Counted from the first letter of the stretch, positions 36,473 through 53,041 are shown. The stretch is DNA of 58,268 nucleotides from Bacillus pseudomycoides (GCF_002582035.1 NZ_NUQE01000022.1:163898-222165), one strand, 5' to 3'. Numbers and translations are program-made. Notes: generated by a model from the sequence alone, not told the origin.

Positions 36473-39238
36473 ATGGAGTATAAAGATACATTATTAATGC
36501 CAAAAACAGAATTTCCAATGCGTGGAAATCTACCGAAACGTGAGCCTGTAATGCAAGAAAAGTGGGCTGAAATGAACATTTATGAAAAAGTACAAGAACG
36601 TACAAAGGTGCGTCCGCTATTTGTACTACATGACGGACCTCCATATGCGAATGGTGACATTCATATGGGACATGCGTTAAATAAAGTGCTAAAAGACTTT
36701 ATTGTTCGTTACAAATCAATGAATGGATACTGTGCACCATATGTACCAGGATGGGATACACATGGTTTACCAATTGAACAAGCTTTAACAAATAAAGGCG
36801 TTAAGCGTAAAGAAATGACAGTTGCTGAGTTCCGTAAACTTTGTGAAGAATACGCATACGAACAAGTAAACCGTCAGCGTGAGCAATTTAAACGTTTAGG
36901 TGTACGTGGTGATTGGGATAATCCATACATTACATTAAAGCCAGCGTACGAAGCACAGCAAATTAAAGTATTTGGTGAAATGGCGAAAAAGGGCTACATC
37001 TATAAAGGACAAAAACCTGTTTACTGGTCTCCGACAAGTGAATCTGCATTAGCAGAAGCGGAAATAGAATATAAAGATAAAAAATCTGCATCTATTTACG
37101 TAGCATTCCCTGTTAAAGATGGGAAAAATGTTTTAGAAGGCGACGAGAAGTTCATTATTTGGACAACAACACCTTGGACATTGCCAGCTAACTTAGGTAT
37201 TTCTGTTCATCCAGAACTTGAATATAGCATTGTAAAAGTAGATGATGCAAAATATATCATTGCTTCTGAGTTATTTGAAGCAGTTTCAAAAACATTAGAG
37301 TGGGAAAACACAGAAGTTGTTAAAACAGTAAAAGGTAGCGAACTTGAGTATATAGTGGCTAAGCATCCATTCTATGACCGTGATTCTCTTGTTATGCTTG
37401 GTGAGCACGTTACAACAGATGCTGGTACAGGTTGTGTACATACAGCACCAGGACACGGGGAAGATGACTTCCTTGTTGGGAAACAATACGGATTAGAAGT
37501 TCTTTGTCCAGTTGATGATAAAGGTGTATTAACAAGTGAAGCACTTGGATTTGAAGGGCTATTCTACGATAAAGCAAATAAACCAATCACTGAAAAATTA
37601 GAAGAGGTTGGTGCATTATTAAAATTAACATTTATTACGCATTCTTATCCACATGACTGGAGAACGAAACAACCAATTATTTTCCGTGCAACAGCCCAAT
37701 GGTTTGCATCGATTGAAGCGTTCCGCAGTGAATTATTACAAGCTGTAGAGGAAACAAAATGGGTACCAGCATGGGGTGAAACACGCCTTCATAACATGGT
37801 TCGTGACCGCGGTGACTGGTGTATTTCTCGTCAACGTGCGTGGGGTGTTCCGATTCCTGTATTCTATGCAGAAAACGGTGATCCAATTATTACAGATGAA
37901 ACAATTAATCATGTAGCAGCTTTATTCCGTGAACATGGTTCGAACGTATGGTTTGAACGTGAAGCGAAAGACTTATTACCAGAAGGCTTTACACATCCAT
38001 CTAGTCCAAATGGCGAATTCCGTAAAGAAACAGATATTATGGATGTATGGTTTGATTCTGGTTCTTCTCATCAAGCTGTATTAGAAGAGCGTGATGATCT
38101 GCAACGTCCAGCGGATTTATATTTAGAAGGATCTGATCAATATCGCGGTTGGTTTAACTCTTCATTATCAACAGCAGTTGCGGTAACAGGTAAAGCACCG
38201 TATAAAGGTGTTTTAAGTCACGGCTTCGTACTTGATGGTGAAGGTCGTAAAATGAGTAAATCTATCGGGAACATTGTTGTACCGAAGAAGATTATGGATC
38301 AACTAGGCGGCGATATTTTACGTTTATGGGTATCTTCAGTTGATTATCAATCTGATGTACGTATTTCTGACGATATCTTAAAACAAGTAGCAGAAGTATA
38401 TCGTAAAATTCGTAATACATTCCGCTTCTTATTAGGAAACTTAGCTGATTTTGATCCAAGTAAAGATGTTGTATCGGCTGCAGAACTTCGTGAAGTAGAC
38501 CGCTACATGTTAGTGAAATTAAACGACTTAATTGCAAAAGTAAAAGATGCTTATGAAACGTATGAATTTGCAGCTGTATATCATGCGATTCACAACTTCT
38601 GTACAATTGATTTAAGTTCATTCTATTTAGATTTTGCAAAAGATATTTTATATATCGAAGCAGAAAATAATCACGATCGCCGTGCAATTCAAACGGTATT
38701 GTATGATGTTCTTGTTGCGTTAACAAAACTTGTAACGCCGATTTTACCTCATACAGCAGATGAAGTATGGCCATATATTCCTGGTGTAGTAGAAGCAAGT
38801 GTTCAGTTAACTGATATGCCAGAAACTGTAGAAGTAGAAGGTGCTGAAGAGTTAAAAGTAAAATGGGATGCATTTATGACACTTCGCGATGATGTATTAA
38901 AAGCGTTAGAAGTGGCACGTAATGAGAAAGTAATTGGTAAATCGTTAAATGCGAGCATTACCCTATTCCCAACTGCAGAAATGAAACAAATGTTAGAGTC
39001 TATTAGCGAAGATTTAAAACAATTGTTTATTGTTTCTGAGTATAAACTTGGTGGAACGATGGAGGAAGCACCAGCTGATGCACCGAAATATGAACATACA
39101 GCTGTTGTTGTAGCACAAGCAACCGGTGAAACGTGTGAACGTTGCTGGGTTGTATCTGAAACAGTAGGAAGTAATGCAGACCATCCAACGTTATGTGAAC
39201 GCTGCGGAGAAGTTGTAAAAGAACATTATGTAAAATAA
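36473..39238 (+). CDS. ileS: Isoleucyl-tRNA synthetase
   Basis: IleRS charges tRNA-Ile and edits misactivated valine. The 921-residue class I synthetase has the HIGH-type motif HMGH at 64-67, the CP1 editing insert (about 190-400, with [11 protein letters not shown]), the KMSKS motif at 593-597 and a C-terminal zinc site (CERCW and CERCG). This is the short bacterial type usual for Firmicutes. AAGGAGGAATGAAGC precedes the ATG. Expression is controlled by the upstream T-box; a strong terminator follows. Confidence 0.98.
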   Translation: MEYKDTLLMPKTEFPMRGNLPKREPVMQEKWAEMNIYEKVQERTKVRPLFVLHDGPPYANGDIHMGHALNKVLKDFIVRYKSMNGYCAPYVPGWDTHGLPIEQALTNKGVKRKEMTVAEFRKLCEEYAYEQVNRQREQFKRLGVRGDWDNPYITLKPAYEAQQIKVFGEMAKKGYIYKGQKPVYWSPTSESALAEAEIEYKDKKSASIYVAFPVKDGKNVLEGDEKFIIWTTTPWTLPANLGISVHPELEYSIVKVDDAKYIIASELFEAVSKTLEWENTEVVKTVKGSELEYIVAKHPFYDRDSLVMLGEHVTTDAGTGCVHTAPGHGEDDFLVGKQYGLEVLCPVDDKGVLTSEALGFEGLFYDKANKPITEKLEEVGALLKLTFITHSYPHDWRTKQPIIFRATAQWFASIEAFRSELLQAVEETKWVPAWGETRLHNMVRDRGDWCISRQRAWGVPIPVFYAENGDPIITDETINHVAALFREHGSNVWFEREAKDLLPEGFTHPSSPNGEFRKETDIMDVWFDSGSSHQAVLEERDDLQRPADLYLEGSDQYRGWFNSSLSTAVAVTGKAPYKGVLSHGFVLDGEGRKMSKSIGNIVVPKKIMDQLGGDILRLWVSSVDYQSDVRISDDILKQVAEVYRKIRNTFRFLLGNLADFDPSKDVVSAAELREVDRYMLVKLNDLIAKVKDAYETYEFAAVYHAIHNFCTIDLSSFYLDFAKDILYIEAENNHDRRAIQTVLYDVLVALTKLVTPILPHTADEVWPYIPGVVEASVQLTDMPETVEVEGAEELKVKWDAFMTLRDDVLKALEVARNEKVIGKSLNASITLFPTAEMKQMLESISEDLKQLFIVSEYKLGGTMEEAPADAPKYEHTAVVVAQATGETCERCWVVSETVGSNADHPTLCERCGEVVKEHYVK

Positions 39239-39248
39239 TGAAATGAAG

Positions 39249-39283
39249 AAAATCGACTGCCTTGTATGCAGTCGATTTTTTTC
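39249..39283 (+). terminator. Terminator after ileS
   Basis: AAAATCGACTGC (39249-39260) and GCAGTCGATTTT (39268-39279) form a 12-bp stem, followed by further T residues. Confidence 0.9.
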
Positions 39284-39368
39284 TTCCTTGGAAGGAAAAA
39301 TGTGTGTGCGGTAATCGTGCGCTTTTCGGATAAACTAACGATACATTCCAGCCGGGAGGGACGCGCTT

Positions 39369-39701
39369 GTGACTGACACATACATGGAGATTCAAGGAGA
39401 GCTACAATTGATGCAACGAGAACTACAGGAGCGATTAGCAAAGGAAGAGACGTATGCGTATGATGTAGAATTTGGACAGGAGTTTCTAGGTATAGTTAAG
39501 ACGAATGGGAAAAATAAATTATTATTGCATGATATGAGAGAAGATTTAAAAGATGTAGAGCGAGCACTTTTGAAAATGGAAATTGGTATGTATGGGATTT
39601 GTGAAGAAACAGGACAAAGAATGACGCTTAAACAATTAAAAGGTATGCCAACAGCACGTACAGTTTATGAATGTTTTTATGAAAAAGTAAAAACATTTTA
39701 A
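39369..39701 (+). CDS. ylyA: DksA/TraR-like protein YlyA
   Basis: A 110-residue protein resembling the TraR/DksA family: N-terminal coiled coil (about 1-75) and a short C-terminal zinc-ribbon-like part (MEIGMYGICEETGQRMTLKQ). The four-cysteine zinc site is not complete: only CEET and YECF retain single cysteines. Position between ileS and lspA is that of ylyA in B. subtilis, reported to influence SigG-dependent transcription. The start is GTG at 39369 with GGGAGGG upstream. Confidence 0.85.
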   Translation: MTDTYMEIQGELQLMQRELQERLAKEETYAYDVEFGQEFLGIVKTNGKNKLLLHDMREDLKDVERALLKMEIGMYGICEETGQRMTLKQLKGMPTARTVYECFYEKVKTF

Positions 39702-39822
39702 AGACAACAATATTATATTACCTAATTCATTTTATTTTATGCTCCTTTACGATGCTTCATTGTGAAAACATAGCAGCTATGCTAAAATTTTGAGGTACAC
39801 TGTCATTGTGGGGGAAACGAAA

Positions 39823-40281
39823 ATGATATATTATTTGATAGCATTATTTGTGATTGTTATTGATCAAGTATCAAAATGGATTATCGTAAAGGAAATGGAG
39901 TTAGGCCAGAGCATTCCGATTATTGATAATGTGCTGTACATAACGTCTCACCGTAATACCGGGGCTGCATGGGGCATTTTAGAAGATAGAATGTGGTTCT
40001 TTTATGTTATCACAGTCATCTTTGTTATTTTTATTGTGATTTATATGCAAAAATTTGCAAAGACAGACAAGCTTCTCGGCATTGCACTTGGACTTGTTCT
40101 AGGTGGAGCAATTGGTAATTTTATTGATCGTGTATTCCGAAAAGAAGTTGTTGATTTTATTCATACGTATATTTTCTCATACAACTTCCCGGTATTTAAC
40201 ATTGCAGATTCAGCATTATGTGTTGGTGTTATGTTAATTATTATTCAAACATTACTAGAAGGAAAGAAAACAAAGGAGTAA
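39823..40281 (+). CDS. lspA: Lipoprotein signal peptidase
   Basis: LspA cleaves the signal peptide from prolipoproteins after lipidation. The 152-residue integral membrane aspartic protease has four hydrophobic segments and the catalytic aspartates Asp102 (GNFIDRVF) and Asp129 (FNIADSAL); NTGAAWG is also conserved. The ATG at 39823 (MIYYLIALF) has TGGGGGAAACGAAA upstream; an earlier in-frame start at 39790 would only add a polar extension. rluD starts 3 nt downstream. Confidence 0.95.
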   Translation: MIYYLIALFVIVIDQVSKWIIVKEMELGQSIPIIDNVLYITSHRNTGAAWGILEDRMWFFYVITVIFVIFIVIYMQKFAKTDKLLGIALGLVLGGAIGNFIDRVFRKEVVDFIHTYIFSYNFPVFNIADSALCVGVMLIIIQTLLEGKKTKE

Positions 40282-40284
40282 ATA

Positions 40285-41193
40285 ATGAGCGAAGTAGTGC
40301 AAGTAACAGTTACAGAAGAGCAAAAAAGCGAACGGATTGATAAATTTGTTGCAGGGGTGAATAATGAATGGTCGCGTTCACAAGTGCAACAATGGATTAA
40401 AGATGGTGTTGTAGCCGTAAATGGAAAGGGCATTAAAGGGAACTATAAAGTAAAAACAAATGATGAAATTACAGTTACCATTCCAGAACCAGAGACATTA
40501 GATATTCTTCCAGAAGATATGAATTTAGATATTTATTATGAGGATAGTGATGTACTTGTCGTAAACAAGCCGCGTGGCATGGTTGTACACCCTGCGCCAG
40601 GGCATACGAGCGGTACGTTAGTAAATGGTTTAATGTATCACTGTAAAGATTTATCGGGTATTAACGGTGTAATGCGCCCAGGAATTGTACATCGCATTGA
40701 TAAAGATACATCTGGATTATTGATGGTGGCAAAAAATGATATGGCACATGAAGCACTTGTAAATCAGCTTGTGGCGAAAACAGTAACAAGACGCTATCAA
40801 GCGATTGTTCATGGTGTTATTCCCCATGATAAAGGAACAGTTGATGCGCCGATTGGGCGTGATAAACAAGATCGTCAAAGTATGACTGTTGAGGAAAATG
40901 GAAAACATGCTGTAACTCATTTCCGTGTATTAGAACGTTTTAATAATTTCACTCATGTGGAGTGTCAATTAGAAACAGGCCGTACGCATCAAATTCGTGT
41001 ACATATGAAATATATTGGGTATCCGCTTGTAGGTGATCCGAAATATGGTCCAAAGAAAACATTTGATATAAACGGTCAAGCATTACATGCAGGTATTTTA
41101 GGGTTTATTCACCCGCGTACAGGTGAATATTTAGAATTTGAAGCACCAGTTCCACAAATTTTTGTAGATCTTTTGGATGAGTTGCGAAAATAA
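40285..41193 (+). CDS. rluD: RluD-type 23S rRNA pseudouridine synthase (YlyB)
   Basis: A 302-residue RluA/RluD-family enzyme. An N-terminal S4 RNA-binding domain (about 16-70) precedes the catalytic domain with the HRIDKDTSGL motif (catalytic Asp139) and the conserved VNKPRGMVVHPAPGH block. It likely makes pseudouridines in helix 69 of 23S rRNA, as RluD does; YlyB in B. subtilis occupies the same place between lspA and pyrR. AAAGGAGTAAAT precedes the ATG. Confidence 0.93.
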   Translation: MSEVVQVTVTEEQKSERIDKFVAGVNNEWSRSQVQQWIKDGVVAVNGKGIKGNYKVKTNDEITVTIPEPETLDILPEDMNLDIYYEDSDVLVVNKPRGMVVHPAPGHTSGTLVNGLMYHCKDLSGINGVMRPGIVHRIDKDTSGLLMVAKNDMAHEALVNQLVAKTVTRRYQAIVHGVIPHDKGTVDAPIGRDKQDRQSMTVEENGKHAVTHFRVLERFNNFTHVECQLETGRTHQIRVHMKYIGYPLVGDPKYGPKKTFDINGQALHAGILGFIHPRTGEYLEFEAPVPQIFVDLLDELRK

Positions 41194-41195
41194 TA

Positions 41196-41224
41196 TTGAC
41201 AATCGTTATAAAAACTGTCATACT
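41196..41224 (+). promoter_or_regulatory. Sigma-A promoter of the pyr operon
   Basis: TTGACA (41196-41201), a 17-bp spacer and CATACT (41219-41224) lie just after the rluD stop and ahead of the first PyrR attenuator. Confidence 0.85.
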
Positions 41225-41229
41225 AACAG

Positions 41230-41935
<706 letters not shown>

Positions 41936-41936
41936 A

Positions 41937-42050
41937 GCCCTTTTAAATGTAGTCCTGTGAGGCTGCCAAAGGGTCTTGGCTTTCATATGTCAAATTTGGC
42001 ATACGAAAGTATAGGACTCTTTGTGCATAGGGCGCAAAGAGTTTTTTTAT
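41937..42050 (+). promoter_or_regulatory. PyrR attenuator 2 (pyrR-pyrP gap)
   Basis: The PyrR-binding consensus AGTCCTGTGAGGCTG is at 41951-41965. AGTCCT (41951-41956) can pair with AGGACT near 42014-42019 as antiterminator. The terminator is ACTCTTTGTGC (42016-42026) / GCGCAAAGAGT (42032-42042) followed by TTTTTT. Confidence 0.92.
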
Positions 42051-42083
42051 TGCAAGTTTTCAACATTGGAGGAGGATATAACG

Positions 42084-43370
42084 ATGGAACAAAAGCCAGT
42101 GTTAGATATTCATGAAGTACCGAAACCAGGAAAATGGTTATTGTTAAGTATACAGCATTTATTCGCTATGTTTGGAGCGACAGTGCTTGTTCCATTTTTA
42201 ACAGGATTAAGCCCGGCAGTTGCTTTAATCTCGAGCGGACTAGGAACGTTAGCATTTCTGTTAATCACGAAAGGGCAAGTTCCAGCTTACCTCGGATCAT
42301 CATTTGCATTCATTGCACCGATTATTACAGCAAAAGCAGCAGGCGGACCAGGAGCAGCAATGCTTGGCGGAATGATGGCAGGACTTGTCTATATGTTGAT
42401 TGCACTTGCGATTAAAAAATTGGGATCTGATTGGATTATGAGGCTTTTACCGCCAGTCGTAGTTGGTCCAGTTGTTATGGTAATTGGACTTGGACTTGCG
42501 CATACAGCAGTAGATATGGCAATGAATAATGCAGATGGAAAATATAGCTTTACACACTTTTCAGTTGCACTTGTCACATTAGCAATTACAATCATTTGCT
42601 CAATCTTTGGAAGAGGATTTTTGAGCATCATACCAGTTTTAATGGGAATCATAGGCGGTTACATCTTTGCTTACTTCCAAGGGTTAGTTGATTTTCAACC
42701 AGTAATAGAAGCGAAATGGTTTGATGTACCGGATTTCGTAGTACCATTTGTCACATATACACCAGAATTTTCGTGGAAAATAGTATTAGTAATGGTACCT
42801 GTTGCAGTCGTTACAGTTTCAGAACATATTGGACATCAAATTGTACTTGGAAATGTTGTGAATAAAGACTTAATTGAAAAGCCAGGCTTACACCGCTCTA
42901 TTATGGGAGATGGAGTTGCAACATTCATTGCTTCACTAATTGGAGGACCGCCAAATACGACTTACGGTGAAAATATTGGAGTGCTTGCAATTACAAGAGC
43001 ATACAGCGTATATTTGTTTGCTGGATCAGCAATATTTGCAATCATGTTCGGATTTATTGGGAAAATTTCAGCTCTTATCCATTCGATCCCAACACCAGTT
43101 ATGGGAGGAGTTTCAATCTTACTATTCGGTGTTATCGCATCAAGCGGTTTACGCATGATGGTAGATGAGAAAATAGATTTCGGGGATAAACGAAATCTAA
43201 TGATTGCATCAGTGGTACTTGTAATTGGAATTGGCGGTGCAGTGCTTCATATAGGTCAATCATTCCAAGTGGAAGGGATGGCTCTTGCGGCAATCGTAGG
43301 GGTACTTCTAAATCTAATATTGCCCGAATTGAAACAAAAACAACAACAGTCAAAGCAAATTGCTTCATAA
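42084..43370 (+). CDS. pyrP: Uracil permease
   Basis: A 428-residue uracil:proton symporter of the NCS2/UraA family, with about 12-14 transmembrane segments and the family motifs LGSSFAFIAPI and GGPPNTTYGENIGVLAITR. The start at 42084 (MEQKPVLDIHEVPKPGKW) has TTGGAGGAGG upstream; an earlier in-frame start at 42021 would fall within the attenuator. PyrR attenuators precede and follow it, so import is repressed when pyrimidines are plentiful. Confidence 0.95.
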   Translation: MEQKPVLDIHEVPKPGKWLLLSIQHLFAMFGATVLVPFLTGLSPAVALISSGLGTLAFLLITKGQVPAYLGSSFAFIAPIITAKAAGGPGAAMLGGMMAGLVYMLIALAIKKLGSDWIMRLLPPVVVGPVVMVIGLGLAHTAVDMAMNNADGKYSFTHFSVALVTLAITIICSIFGRGFLSIIPVLMGIIGGYIFAYFQGLVDFQPVIEAKWFDVPDFVVPFVTYTPEFSWKIVLVMVPVAVVTVSEHIGHQIVLGNVVNKDLIEKPGLHRSIMGDGVATFIASLIGGPPNTTYGENIGVLAITRAYSVYLFAGSAIFAIMFGFIGKISALIHSIPTPVMGGVSILLFGVIASSGLRMMVDEKIDFGDKRNLMIASVVLVIGIGGAVLHIGQSFQVEGMALAAIVGVLLNLILPELKQKQQQSKQIAS

Positions 43371-43374
43371 AGAC

Positions 43375-43460
43375 AACCTTTTAATTTAGTCCTGTGAGAC
43401 CGAAAAAGGGTGTGTAATTTGTTACACCCTAGTCTCACACGACTAGGGTATTTTTATGCA
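43375..43460 (+). promoter_or_regulatory. PyrR attenuator 3 (pyrP-pyrB gap)
   Basis: AGTCCTGTGAGACCG (43388-43402) is the PyrR-binding loop. The terminator is ACCCTAGTC (43426-43434) / GACTAGGGT (43441-43449) followed by ATTTTTATG. GGGTGT and ACACCC in between can form a competing hairpin. Confidence 0.9.
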
Positions 43461-43510
43461 GTAATTGTTATATAAATACAAAAATGATATGATAAAAATC
43501 AGAAAGATGA

Positions 43511-45700
<2,190 letters not shown>

Positions 45701-45704
<4 letters not shown>

Positions 45705-46798
45705 AAAGACAGCTTATCTTAGAAGATGGAACAGTATTAATTGGAAAAGGTTTCGGCGGAGAAATTGAAAAATCAGGTGAAGTCGTATTTACAACAGGGA
45801 TGACAGGGTATCAAGAGACATTATCTGATCCATCATATTGCGGTCAAATCGTAACATTTACGTACCCATTAATCGGAAACTACGGCATTAACCGTGATGA
45901 TTTCGAATCAATTCATCCATCTGTAAATGGTTTAATAGTAAACGAAATTTGTGATCACCCATCTAACTTCCGTAATGAAATTTCGTTAGATGATTATTTA
46001 AAAGAAAGAAACATTCCAGGATTAGCAGGAATTGATACAAGAAAATTAACACGAAAAATTCGTCAATATGGAACATTACGCGGACGTCTTTGCAACATGG
46101 ATGCGGATGTAGAGTACATCGTTAGCCAATTAAAAGCGACAGTCTTTACAGATCATGTGAAACGCGTATCAACAAAAGATCCATATCCAAGTCCAGGTCG
46201 TGGCCATCGCGTTGTACTTGTAGACTTCGGTATGAAGCATGGTATTTTACGAGAACTAAATAAACGCGACTGTGATGTAATTGTTGTACCTTACAATACA
46301 ACGGCTGAAGAGATTTTACGCCTTAGCCCAGATGGAATTATGTTAAGTAATGGACCTGGGGATCCAAAAGATGTACCAGAAGCAATTGAAATGCTAAAAG
46401 ACATTATCGGAAAAGTACCATTATTCGGGATTTGCCTTGGGCATCAATTGTTCGCTCTAGCATCTGGTGCAAATACAAGCAAGTTAAAATTCGGTCACCG
46501 TGGTTTAAATCATCCAGTAAAGCATCTTGCAACTGGAAAAGTAGCCATTACTTCTCAAAACCATGGTTACGCAGTAGAAGAAGAATCAGTTAAAAGTACA
46601 GATCTTGAAATTACACATGTAGCTTTAAATGATGGAACAGTTGAAGGTCTTCGTCATACGAAGTTCCCAGCATTTACAGTACAATACCATCCAGAAGCTT
46701 CAGCAGGGCCAGAAGATGCAAATGATTTATTCGAAGATTTCTTAACAATGATTGAAAACTTCAAGAAAGAAGGGGAAGAGTTATGCCAAAACGCCTAG
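45701..46798 (+). CDS. pyrAA: Carbamoyl phosphate synthase, glutaminase subunit (pyrimidine-specific)
   Basis: The small CPSase subunit hydrolyses glutamine and feeds ammonia to PyrAB. The 365-residue protein has an N-terminal CPSase domain and a class I glutamine amidotransferase domain with the nucleophile motif FGICLGHQL and the His/Glu pair YHPEASAGP. The ATG at 45701 overlaps the pyrC stop; AAAAGGAGAGTG is upstream, and an in-frame earlier start at 45677 is less likely. It overlaps pyrAB by 16 nt. Confidence 0.96.
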
Positions 46799-49700
46799 AC
46801 ATTAACACAATTTTAGTAATCGGATCAGGACCTATTGTAATCGGGCAAGCAGCGGAGTTTGACTACTCTGGAACACAAGCTTGTCAATCGCTTAAAGAAG
46901 AAGGTTACAAAGTAATCCTTGTGAACTCTAACCCAGCAACAATTATGACAGATACTGCAACAGCAGATAAAGTATACATTGAGCCATTAACATTAGAATT
47001 TGTAAGTCGTATTATTCGTAAAGAACGTCCAGATGCAATCTTACCAACATTAGGTGGCCAAACAGGCTTGAATATGGCGGTTGAACTTGCAAAATCAGGC
47101 GTACTTGACGAGTGCGGAGTTGAAATTTTAGGAACAAAATTATCAGCAATCGAGCAAGCGGAGGATCGTGATTTATTCCGTACATTAATGCAGGAATTAA
47201 ATGAACCAATTCCATCTAGTACCATTATTCATACGCTAGAAGAAGCACATGAATTTGTAAAAGAAATTGGTTATCCAGTTATTGTTCGCCCAGCATTTAC
47301 AATGGGGGGAACAGGTGGCGGAATCTGTAGTAATGAAGAAGAACTAATTGAAATCGTATCAGGTGGATTAAAACATAGTCCAGTAACACAATGTTTATTA
47401 GAAAAGAGTATTGCTGGTTGTAAGGAAATTGAATATGAAGTAATGCGTGATTCGAATGATAACGCGATTGTAGTATGTAATATGGAAAATATCGATCCGG
47501 TTGGGGTTCACACAGGTGATTCTATCGTTGTAGCACCGAGCCAAACATTAAGTGACCGTGAGTATCAAATGTTACGAAACACTTCATTAAGAATTATTCG
47601 CGCATTAGGAATTGAAGGTGGATGTAACGTTCAGCTTGCACTTGATCCACATAGCTTCCAATATTATGTGATCGAAGTAAACCCGCGTGTAAGTCGTTCG
47701 TCTGCACTAGCATCTAAAGCAACTGGATATCCAATTGCGAAGCTAGCGGCGAAAATTGCAGTCGGTTTAACATTAGATGAAATTGTAAACCCAGTAACAC
47801 AAAAAACATACGCTTGCTTCGAGCCGGCATTAGACTATGTTGTTTCAAAAATTCCGCGCTGGCCATTTGATAAGTTTGAATCAGCAAACAGAACGCTTGG
47901 TACGCAGATGAAAGCAACAGGTGAAGTTATGTCAATCGGACGTAACTTAGAGGAATCATTATTAAAAGCGGTTCGTTCTCTAGAGCTTGGCATTTATCAC
48001 TTAGAGTTAGACCACTTAAAAGAGCTTGATAAAGAAACAATGAAAAAACGCATTATTAAAGCTGATGATGAGCGACTGTTTGTTGTAGCAGAAGCAATCC
48101 GTCAAGGTGTAACGAAAGAAGAAATTAACTCATGGTGTGAAATGGACTTCTTCTTCTTACAAAAAGTTGAAAACATCGTAAATATGGAACGCAAAGTAAA
48201 AGAAAATGTAGGAAATATGGAAGTATTACAATCTGCGAAAGAAATGGGCTTCAGTGACCATTACATCGCAGCTGCTTGGAACAAAACAGAGCGTGAAATT
48301 TACGATATGCGTAAAGAAAGCAATATGACTCCTGTTTATAAAATGGTAGATACTTGTGCGGCAGAGTTTGAATCTGCAACACCATACTACTACAGCACAT
48401 ATGGTGACGAGAATGAATCGATTGTAACAGATCGTAAGAGTGTAGTTGTACTAGGATCTGGTCCAATCCGTATTGGTCAAGGTGTTGAGTTTGACTATGC
48501 AACAGTTCACTCTGTATGGGCAATTAAAGAAGCTGGATATGAGGCAATCATTGTTAATAACAACCCAGAAACAGTTTCAACAGACTTCAGTATTTCTGAC
48601 AAATTATACTTTGAACCACTAACAATCGAAGATGTAATGCACATTATCGATTTAGAAAAGCCAGAAGGTGTTATCGTCCAATTCGGTGGACAAACGGCAA
48701 TTAACTTAGCTGCTAAATTAGAAGAACACGGTGTGAAAATTTTAGGAACATCACTTGAAGATTTAGACCGTGCAGAAGACCGCGATAAATTCGAAGCAGC
48801 TTTAACAGAGTTAGGTATTCCACAACCAGTTGGGAAAACAGCAACAACAGTAGAAGCAGCAGTAGCAATCGCTGAAGAAATTGGTTATCCGGTACTTGTA
48901 AGACCATCTTACGTACTTGGTGGACGTGCGATGGAAATTGTATATCGTCAAGAAGAACTACTGCACTATATGAAAAACGCAGTAAAAGTTCATGCAGATC
49001 ATCCAGTATTAATTGACCGTTACATGGTTGGTAAAGAAATTGAAGTAGATGCAATTTCAGACGGTGAAAATGTATTCATTCCAGGTATTATGGAACATAT
49101 TGAACGCGCTGGAGTTCACTCTGGTGATTCAATTGGAGTATACCCACCGCAAAGCTTATCTGCAAAACTGAAAGAACAAATTATCGAAAATACAATTGCA
49201 CTTGGAAGAGGATTAAACATTGTTGGATTACTGAATATCCAGTTTGTAGTATTTAAGGACGAAGTGTATGTAATTGAAGTAAACCCACGTGCGAGCCGTA
49301 CAGTACCATTCTTAAGTAAAATTACAGGTGTACCGATGGCGAATATCGCAACAAAAGTTATTTTAGGTCAAAATCTTGTAGAACAAGGATATGAAACTGG
49401 GTATCGCCCAGAAGAGAATGAAGTGTATGTAAAAGCTCCAGTATTCTCATTTGCGAAACTACGTTCAGTTGATACAACATTAGGGCCTGAAATGAAATCA
49501 ACAGGGGAAGTAATGGGTAAAGACTTAACGCTTGAAAAAGCACTATATAAAGGACTTGTTGCTTCAGGAATTAACATTCCAACGCACGGATCAGTAATCA
49601 TTACTGTGGCGGATAAAGATAAAGAAGAAGCGATGGAAATTGCAAAACGCTTCCATGAAATTGGCTATAACTTATTAGCAACAGCAGGAACAGCACAATC

Positions 49701-49997
49701 GTTAACAGAGCAAAACATTCCGGTGCAGGTTGTAAACAAAATTGATTCTGAAGACTACAACTTACTTGATATCATTCGTCAAGGAAAAGCACAGTTTGTT
49801 ATCAATACATTAACAAAAGGAAAACAGCCAGCGCGTGATGGCTTCCGTATTCGCCGTGAATCTGTAGAAAATGGAGTAGCATGCTTAACATCACTAGATA
49901 CAACAAGAGCAATCTTACGTGTACTAGAATCCATGACATTTTCAGCTCACGCAATGAAAGAATTTGCGCCAACTGAGCGTCACGAGGTGGTACGTGC

Positions 49998-50001
<4 letters not shown>
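46783..50001 (+). CDS. pyrAB: Carbamoyl phosphate synthase, large subunit
   Basis: The 1072-residue ATP-dependent subunit makes carbamoyl phosphate. Two homologous ATP-grasp halves are visible: the first begins [19 protein letters not shown], the second [19 protein letters not shown], each followed by ATP-grasp blocks ([11 protein letters not shown] and [10 protein letters not shown]). A C-terminal MGS-like allosteric domain (about 930-1060) would bind the regulators. GAAGGGGAAGAG precedes the ATG. It overlaps pyrK by 4 nt. Confidence 0.97.
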
Positions 50002-51685
<1,684 letters not shown>

Positions 51686-51687
51686 AC

Positions 51688-52404
51688 ATGTCACAGTCGC
51701 TAATTGTTGCACTGGATTTTCCAGGTAAAGCAGAGGTAGAACAGTTTTTAAGTCACTTTGAAGGGGAACAATTATTTGTCAAAGTGGGTATGGAACTGTT
51801 TTACAAAGAGGGACCTGCTATTATTACGTACCTAAAAGAAAAAGGACATCAAATCTTTTTAGATTTGAAGCTTCATGATATTCCGAACACAGTGAAAAGC
51901 GCAATGCGTAATTTAGCTAGTTTAGATGTTGATATGGTAAACGTTCATGCTGCTGGGGGAAGCAGTATGATGAAAGCTGCGCTTGAGGGATTAGAGGAAG
52001 GTAAACAAGAAGGAAAAGAGAGACCGATTTGTATTGCAGTTACACAACTAACAAGTACATCGGAAGAAGTAATGAAAAAAGAGATCGGCATTGAGAAAAC
52101 GTTAGAAGAAGCGGTTGCTCATTATGCGAAATTAACGAAAGAAAGCGGTCTGGACGGCGTTGTTTGTTCAACGCTTGAAGTACCAAAATTGCGTGAAGTA
52201 TGCGGAGATGCTTTCGTAACAGTAACACCGGGGATTCGTCTTGCAAGTGATGATGTAAATGACCAGGTGCGCGTAGCGACGCCAAAACGTGCGCGTGAAC
52301 TAGGCTCTAGTTATATCGTAGTAGGACGTAGTATTACAAAAGCAGAAAATCCGCGCGCAGCGTATCAAATTGTAAAAGAACAGTGGGAGGGTGTAACAGT
52401 ATGA
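51688..52404 (+). CDS. pyrF: Orotidine 5'-phosphate decarboxylase
   Basis: PyrF decarboxylates OMP to UMP. The 238-residue TIM-barrel protein has the catalytic [10 protein letters not shown] motif (59-68) with the Asp-Lys-Asp charge network and the C-terminal phosphate-binding [12 protein letters not shown]. The ATG at 51688 ([10 protein letters not shown]) matches the family; the frame extends 27 nt upstream into pyrD without a likely start. Its stop overlaps the pyrE ATG. Confidence 0.96.
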   Translation: MSQSLIVALDFPGKAEVEQFLSHFEGEQLFVKVGMELFYKEGPAIITYLKEKGHQIFLDLKLHDIPNTVKSAMRNLASLDVDMVNVHAAGGSSMMKAALEGLEEGKQEGKERPICIAVTQLTSTSEEVMKKEIGIEKTLEEAVAHYAKLTKESGLDGVVCSTLEVPKLREVCGDAFVTVTPGIRLASDDVNDQVRVATPKRARELGSSYIVVGRSITKAENPRAAYQIVKEQWEGVTV

Positions 52405-53033
52405 AAAAACAAATCGCATCTCATTTATTAGATATCGGAGCAGTATTCTTACAACCAAATGATCCATTTACATGGTCTTCTGGAATGAAATCACCAATTT
52501 ATTGTGATAATCGTTTAACATTATCATACCCAGAAGTACGTCAAGCGATTGCAGCAGGATTAGAAGAATTAATTCAAACACACTTCCCAACTGTTGATGT
52601 AATTGCAGGAACAGCAACAGCAGGTATTGCACATGCTGCTTGGGTAAGCGATCGCATGAACTTACCAATGTGTTATGTACGCAGCAAGGCAAAAGGTCAT
52701 GGTAAAGGAAACCAAATCGAAGGTAAAGCAGAAAAAGGCCAAAAAGTTGTCGTAGTAGAAGATTTAATCTCAACTGGCGGCAGTGCAATTACTTGTGTAG
52801 AAGCACTTCGCGAAGCTGGTTGTGAAGTATTAGGAATCGTATCAATCTTCACATACGAACTGGAAGCAGGAAAAGGAAAATTAGCAGCAGCGAATGTTGC
52901 ATCATACTCTTTAAGCGACTACAGTGCGCTTACAGAAGTAGCAGCAGAAAAAGGCATGATCGGCGAAGCAGAAACGAAGAAACTACAAGAATGGCGCAAA
53001 AATCCAGCTGATGAGGCTTGGATTACAGCATAA
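52401..53033 (+). CDS. pyrE: Orotate phosphoribosyltransferase
   Basis: PyrE joins orotate to PRPP giving OMP. The 210-residue protein has the PRPP-binding motif [14 protein letters not shown] and the flexible-loop segment [15 protein letters not shown]. The ATG at 52401 overlaps the pyrF stop (ATGA), and GGGAGGGTG lies upstream. It is the last gene of the operon; a strong terminator follows 12 nt later. Confidence 0.96.
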   Translation: MKKQIASHLLDIGAVFLQPNDPFTWSSGMKSPIYCDNRLTLSYPEVRQAIAAGLEELIQTHFPTVDVIAGTATAGIAHAAWVSDRMNLPMCYVRSKAKGHGKGNQIEGKAEKGQKVVVVEDLISTGGSAITCVEALREAGCEVLGIVSIFTYELEAGKGKLAAANVASYSLSDYSALTEVAAEKGMIGEAETKKLQEWRKNPADEAWITA

Positions 53034-53041
53034 TCATAAAG

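Noticed and set aside
36283-36483. Arg-rich frame of 66 residues before ileS
   Set aside because: Its content is that of the GC-rich interspersed repeat; the frame arises by chance from GC-rich DNA.
48713-49054. Leu-rich minus-strand frame opposite pyrAB
   Set aside because: Low-complexity Leu-rich translation is the reverse of the coding strand of pyrAB.
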